Of a stretch of DNA of 64,000 bases, positions 60,666 through 64,000 are shown one piece after another. Each line of letters opens with the position of its first letter. The stretch's first letter is position 1. This DNA comes from Hedera helix (Eukaryota; Streptophyta; Magnoliopsida; Apiales; Araliaceae), in assembly GCA_947179155.2 (NCBI GenBank), contig OX359273.1, forward strand, positions 15,622,001-15,686,000. Direction: 5' to 3'. A program made the position numbers and the translations under genes. The notes below the pieces were generated by a model. That model worked only from the letters and a program-made list of their open reading frames with translations, had not been told where the DNA came from and ran no database searches.

Positions 60666-63600
60666 TGTAACGACCCCAAAATCCCCGCGCTTTCGATGCG
60701 GCGGACCTTGCGCGTTAATTTCATACATCTATCGACTTAACCAATGATCCCATAATCATATTGGTTGAATTAGTCTTATTTTAGACTATACATTAAAAAT
60801 TTCTGTTAACTTTGTCCCTGGATCTTAACTTGATCTCAGTCTCATAAGTATACAAGTATCAACTTGTATTTCATCCGTATAAATGGATAAAACCATATAT
60901 AACGGTTTAATTTTAACCTTAGGATTTAAATATTCTATATACGTCCACTTGTAACGGTCTCATTCGTACTACAAGTATCAATATACAAAGATATCTCTTC
61001 ATATCAATAATCCTACTTATATGGTATTCAGAATAGTAATAACGAGTTATACCTGGGTCCGAGGAACCTTAACGATGGATTTGACCAGTCAACATCGCTT
61101 AGTTCTGTCTCAGATGTACAGCACTCACAAGTTATTTACCGATCCTCATCCAGATAAATAGATTATTATCAATACTATGTTAAATTTTAACAATTCTAGG
61201 TTATATCAAAATAAAGACATAACAACATTCTGATGATAATTATTTATATCATTCATTCAATATTCGGTTACATGTTTGTTTGTTCGTATTACAACAGTCA
61301 TTATGACATACAAATACAATCAATTTACATGAAAACCTAATCTATGCTGCATCTTTAAGTTCATGATCTTCTTAACGTTCATCTTTAATCTGCAAATAAG
61401 GTTTTATTTGCAAGAATGAGCACGACGGCTCAGCAAGTCTAACATACAGCACATACGCAGTTTATGCTTTCATATAAACTTTAACATGCATTGACCGAAC
61501 ATAATTCTCCATTTAATATCACATATAACTCACGTTCCAACAATTTATATCACATTGACACACAAAGTGTATAAATCATGTTCGTAAATCGTAAACATAA
61601 AACATAACAGTTAGAAGGCTTGTAAACATCAGTTAAAGACTTCACATATCATCTATTGCATAATAACATGACATTACACATCTCATTTAACATTTTAACA
61701 ATACTACACAAGTAGCACATAGCAAGAGTTAGAAGACTTGCCTTGAAACCGTTTTAGGGTTTTCCTGGGAAATCGTTAAACGCCTACAAAAAGGGTTACG
61801 CGACCCCGAATGTTAGTTTATCAAATTTTCCTTTTGAATAAGTCTTAGAATAACTTAACTACACTATTTTCATAGGTGAAATTATTTGGAAAATTGGCTA
61901 ACTCAAAAACTCATTTTTAAGCCAAATTTTCGGATTTGGGCAGATTGTTGGACTGCCAGACCCCGGCTCGGTTAAACGGCCATAACTTCTTCGTTTTAAA
62001 ATTTTTTTGAGTCTTTCAAAATTTCACGCGCTCGTAACTTCCGTACCTACAACTTTCATTCAGGCAAAAGTTCGAGATTCCTTACTTATTTACACATATT
62101 TCCCAGTAATGGGACTGATCTAAAACTGATTCATATTTCTGACCTCTTTTACAGTGACAGCCATAACTTTGTCATACGAAAATATTTTTGAGTGATTCTT
62201 GAGTCTAAATTGCTTAGAATTTCATGAGCTACAACTTTCATTTAGGTTTCTAAGGCATATTCAGACTTTAAATTTTCGGAAATTTGAAAAAATATTCTGC
62301 GAGTATATTAAGCATAGCTTTCTTTGATCCGATTGGTAAAACATGATACCTCAAGCATTAATTTGCTAAGATAACATGTTCTAACACTCCGTATCACTTC
62401 ATAACATAAAAATAACAAAATCATAAACCAACTTATATAAGATTTTATGACTTTTTCTCAAGAACACGAAGAACGAATCGAAGAACACGAAGAACACGAA
62501 GAACAAAGTTTCATCGTTCTTCGTTTCGACTACTAAAACTTGATGCCACAAGCATTATTTAGCAAGGCCATCATGTTTCATCATCCCATAACACTAAATT
62601 ACCAAATCATAAGCCTACTTATGTAGAAATTATGACTTTTGCTCAAGAACACATGAAGAACACGAAGAACGAAAAATCGTACATGGTAACGACTTATGTT
62701 CTTGAGCTTTTGGATTTCATACTTGAAATAATTTGAGCATTATAACTGCTTACATATGTGATTATAACACTTTATAATTGACAAAATTTGGTCATTATAA
62801 CGACGTGTTTACTTAATTATAACAATTTATAATAATACTCCAGAACATACGAAGAACACGGAGAACGGATAAACCGTACATGGATACGACGTATGTTCTT
62901 GAACTTTAAACTATGAAATGAAATTTGACATAACAACGACTTGCTCAAGTCATAAGGAACACGGAGAACGAAAAATCGTACATGGCTACGACTTATGTTC
63001 TTGAGCCTCATCGATAAAATAAAACTTTACAATAACTAAGAATCGTACCTTTTATTATTGCAAGCTTTAACTATTTCTTTGCAATCGATTCTTGTCTCAC
63101 AAGAACTCTCTCTATATTTGCTCTTTAGCTTTCAAAATGGTAAAAAACTAATGAACTTAAGCCTTCTATTTATAGGAAAACCAAGGGTCGGGGTAGTTTG
63201 GTCATTAGTTTAAAAGCCAAGGGCATTTTAGTCATTTCGCACATTATTTAATTAATAAAACTAGAATAATATCTAGATATTTTCCAAGCCAAGCTTCTAG
63301 AAGCTTCCCGAGCTGTTTTGTCATTATTTCTTCCGATTTCGGTATATCGGATAAATCGCGTGCGATTAATTTAAAATATTTCGCATTAGTAATATAAGTT
63401 TTAATTACTTATACATATTTTATTCATAAAATACATCATACAGTATTAATATGATGTCTCGTCTGACCCTCAAAGTTTTTCTTGAATTAATCTCGGATAA
63501 CCTTCCGTATATTTTTTTCAAATACACCTACCGGGCGACGCGATTGATAAATTTCTTTCATTCTAGACACTAATTATGATTGAATAATATAATTAGGTAT

Positions 63601-64000
63601 TAATCTGATAAATTTGATTATTCAAATTTAATGTTAACCTATCTCATGATCCGTTTGATGAAAACAATACGGATGAATTAGCAGTTAATTATATAACAGT
63701 CTGATTCCAACTAATTTGGTTAACTTCTACTGATTTAAAAATTTGATATTATTGAGTTTTGTTCCGAATGAACACTTTTCTATAAAGTGAAAAGTCCAAA
63801 AGACTTGGCACGTTTTTCGGTGAATAGTGTTTTTGACGACCATTTCTCAGAAAATGGTTAAAAGACCAAAAAGTCAAAAATAATATTTATTTTTGTCTTT
63901 TCCCTATTTCGTCTTATTCCCGACACACTTTTTGAGAAAATCTTTTATTGCTTATTACGCACCGGTGTTGCATACAAACATTGTATCCATCAACGGTTTG
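60666..64000 (-). repeat. 5' LTR of element 4, truncated at the window end
   Basis: Parallels 54419-57753 with a constant offset of 6247 bp. Scattered substitutions include C/T pairs (for example near 60908 and 62653). It contains the TATA box at 63166-63175, the donor-like site near 63048, and the 144-bp block at 61026-61169. Confidence 0.94.

Larger units (their letters stand above)
54419..64000 (-). mobile_element. Element 4: young non-autonomous family-3 LTR retrotransposon, right-truncated by window edge
   Basis: Minus strand, 5' LTR from beyond 64000 to 60666, interior 60665-58561 (2105 bp), 3' LTR 58560-54419 (4142 bp). The target duplication is probably CTATC (54414-54418); its partner is outside the window. 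Over the 3335 bp of 5' LTR visible the two copies differ at about ten positions with no net length change, so insertion was recent. The interior has no gag, protease, RT or integrase signature, so it depends on enzymes from another element and fits the large retrotransposon derivative (LARD) type. Confidence 0.9.

Overview
This window is plant nuclear heterochromatin, most likely centromeric, pericentromeric or another satellite-rich block. It contains no cellular protein-coding gene, tRNA or rRNA that I can support. The plant assignment rests on a Ty3/gypsy chromovirus of the Tekay/Del type with a C-terminal chromodomain, a Ty1/copia element with the usual initiator-Met-tRNA primer site, CCCTAAA telomere-like motifs and plant-style TATA boxes. 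A eudicot, perhaps an asterid, seems likely, but I cannot name the species.

Layout. (1) 1-10496: a Tekay-like element on the + strand. The left LTR is cut by the window edge, and the right LTR is 3857 bp. Between them lie an extra ORF and one gag-pol reading frame, both broken by in-frame TAA codons. (2) 10497-11361: the first part of a second gypsy LTR family (family 2, minus strand), into which element 1 inserted. (3) 11362-13529: a tandem satellite with a 160-bp monomer. (4) 13530-26492: a decayed Ty1/copia element on the minus strand, inserted in the satellite with a GCTAA target duplication. Its 5' LTR is itself split by a family-2 solo LTR at 21577-24957 (duplication ACTCC). (5) 26493-31374: the satellite resumes in the same orientation. 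(6) 31375-31874: exactly 500 N. (7) 31875-40961: the same satellite in the opposite orientation. (8) 40962-49165: a family-3 solo LTR (duplication AATCC) that contains a second solo LTR of the same family (44379-48363, duplication TAAAC). (9) 49166-54418: inverted satellite organised as a 636-bp four-monomer higher-order repeat. (10) 54419-64000: a young non-autonomous family-3 element on the minus strand, with 4.1-kb LTRs and only 2.1 kb of non-coding interior. Its 5' LTR runs off the window.

How it fits together. The satellite is the substrate and the LTR elements are successive layers in it, ordered by nesting and target duplications. The most interesting signals are in the long transcribed part of the gypsy LTRs, downstream of the TATA box. 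They are a splice-donor-like site, up to three palindromic modules of about 65 bp, a hairpin TGAGC/GCTCA shared by all three families, and a 144-bp block that stays nearly identical in families that differ elsewhere. In element 1 both ORFs start 2-3 bases after splice-acceptor-like sequences. This suggests a long, structured and possibly spliced RNA leader. Two family-3 LTR types carry a perfect heat-shock-element-like motif in U3. The satellite monomer has a conserved 18-bp dyad, and insertions cluster just beside it.
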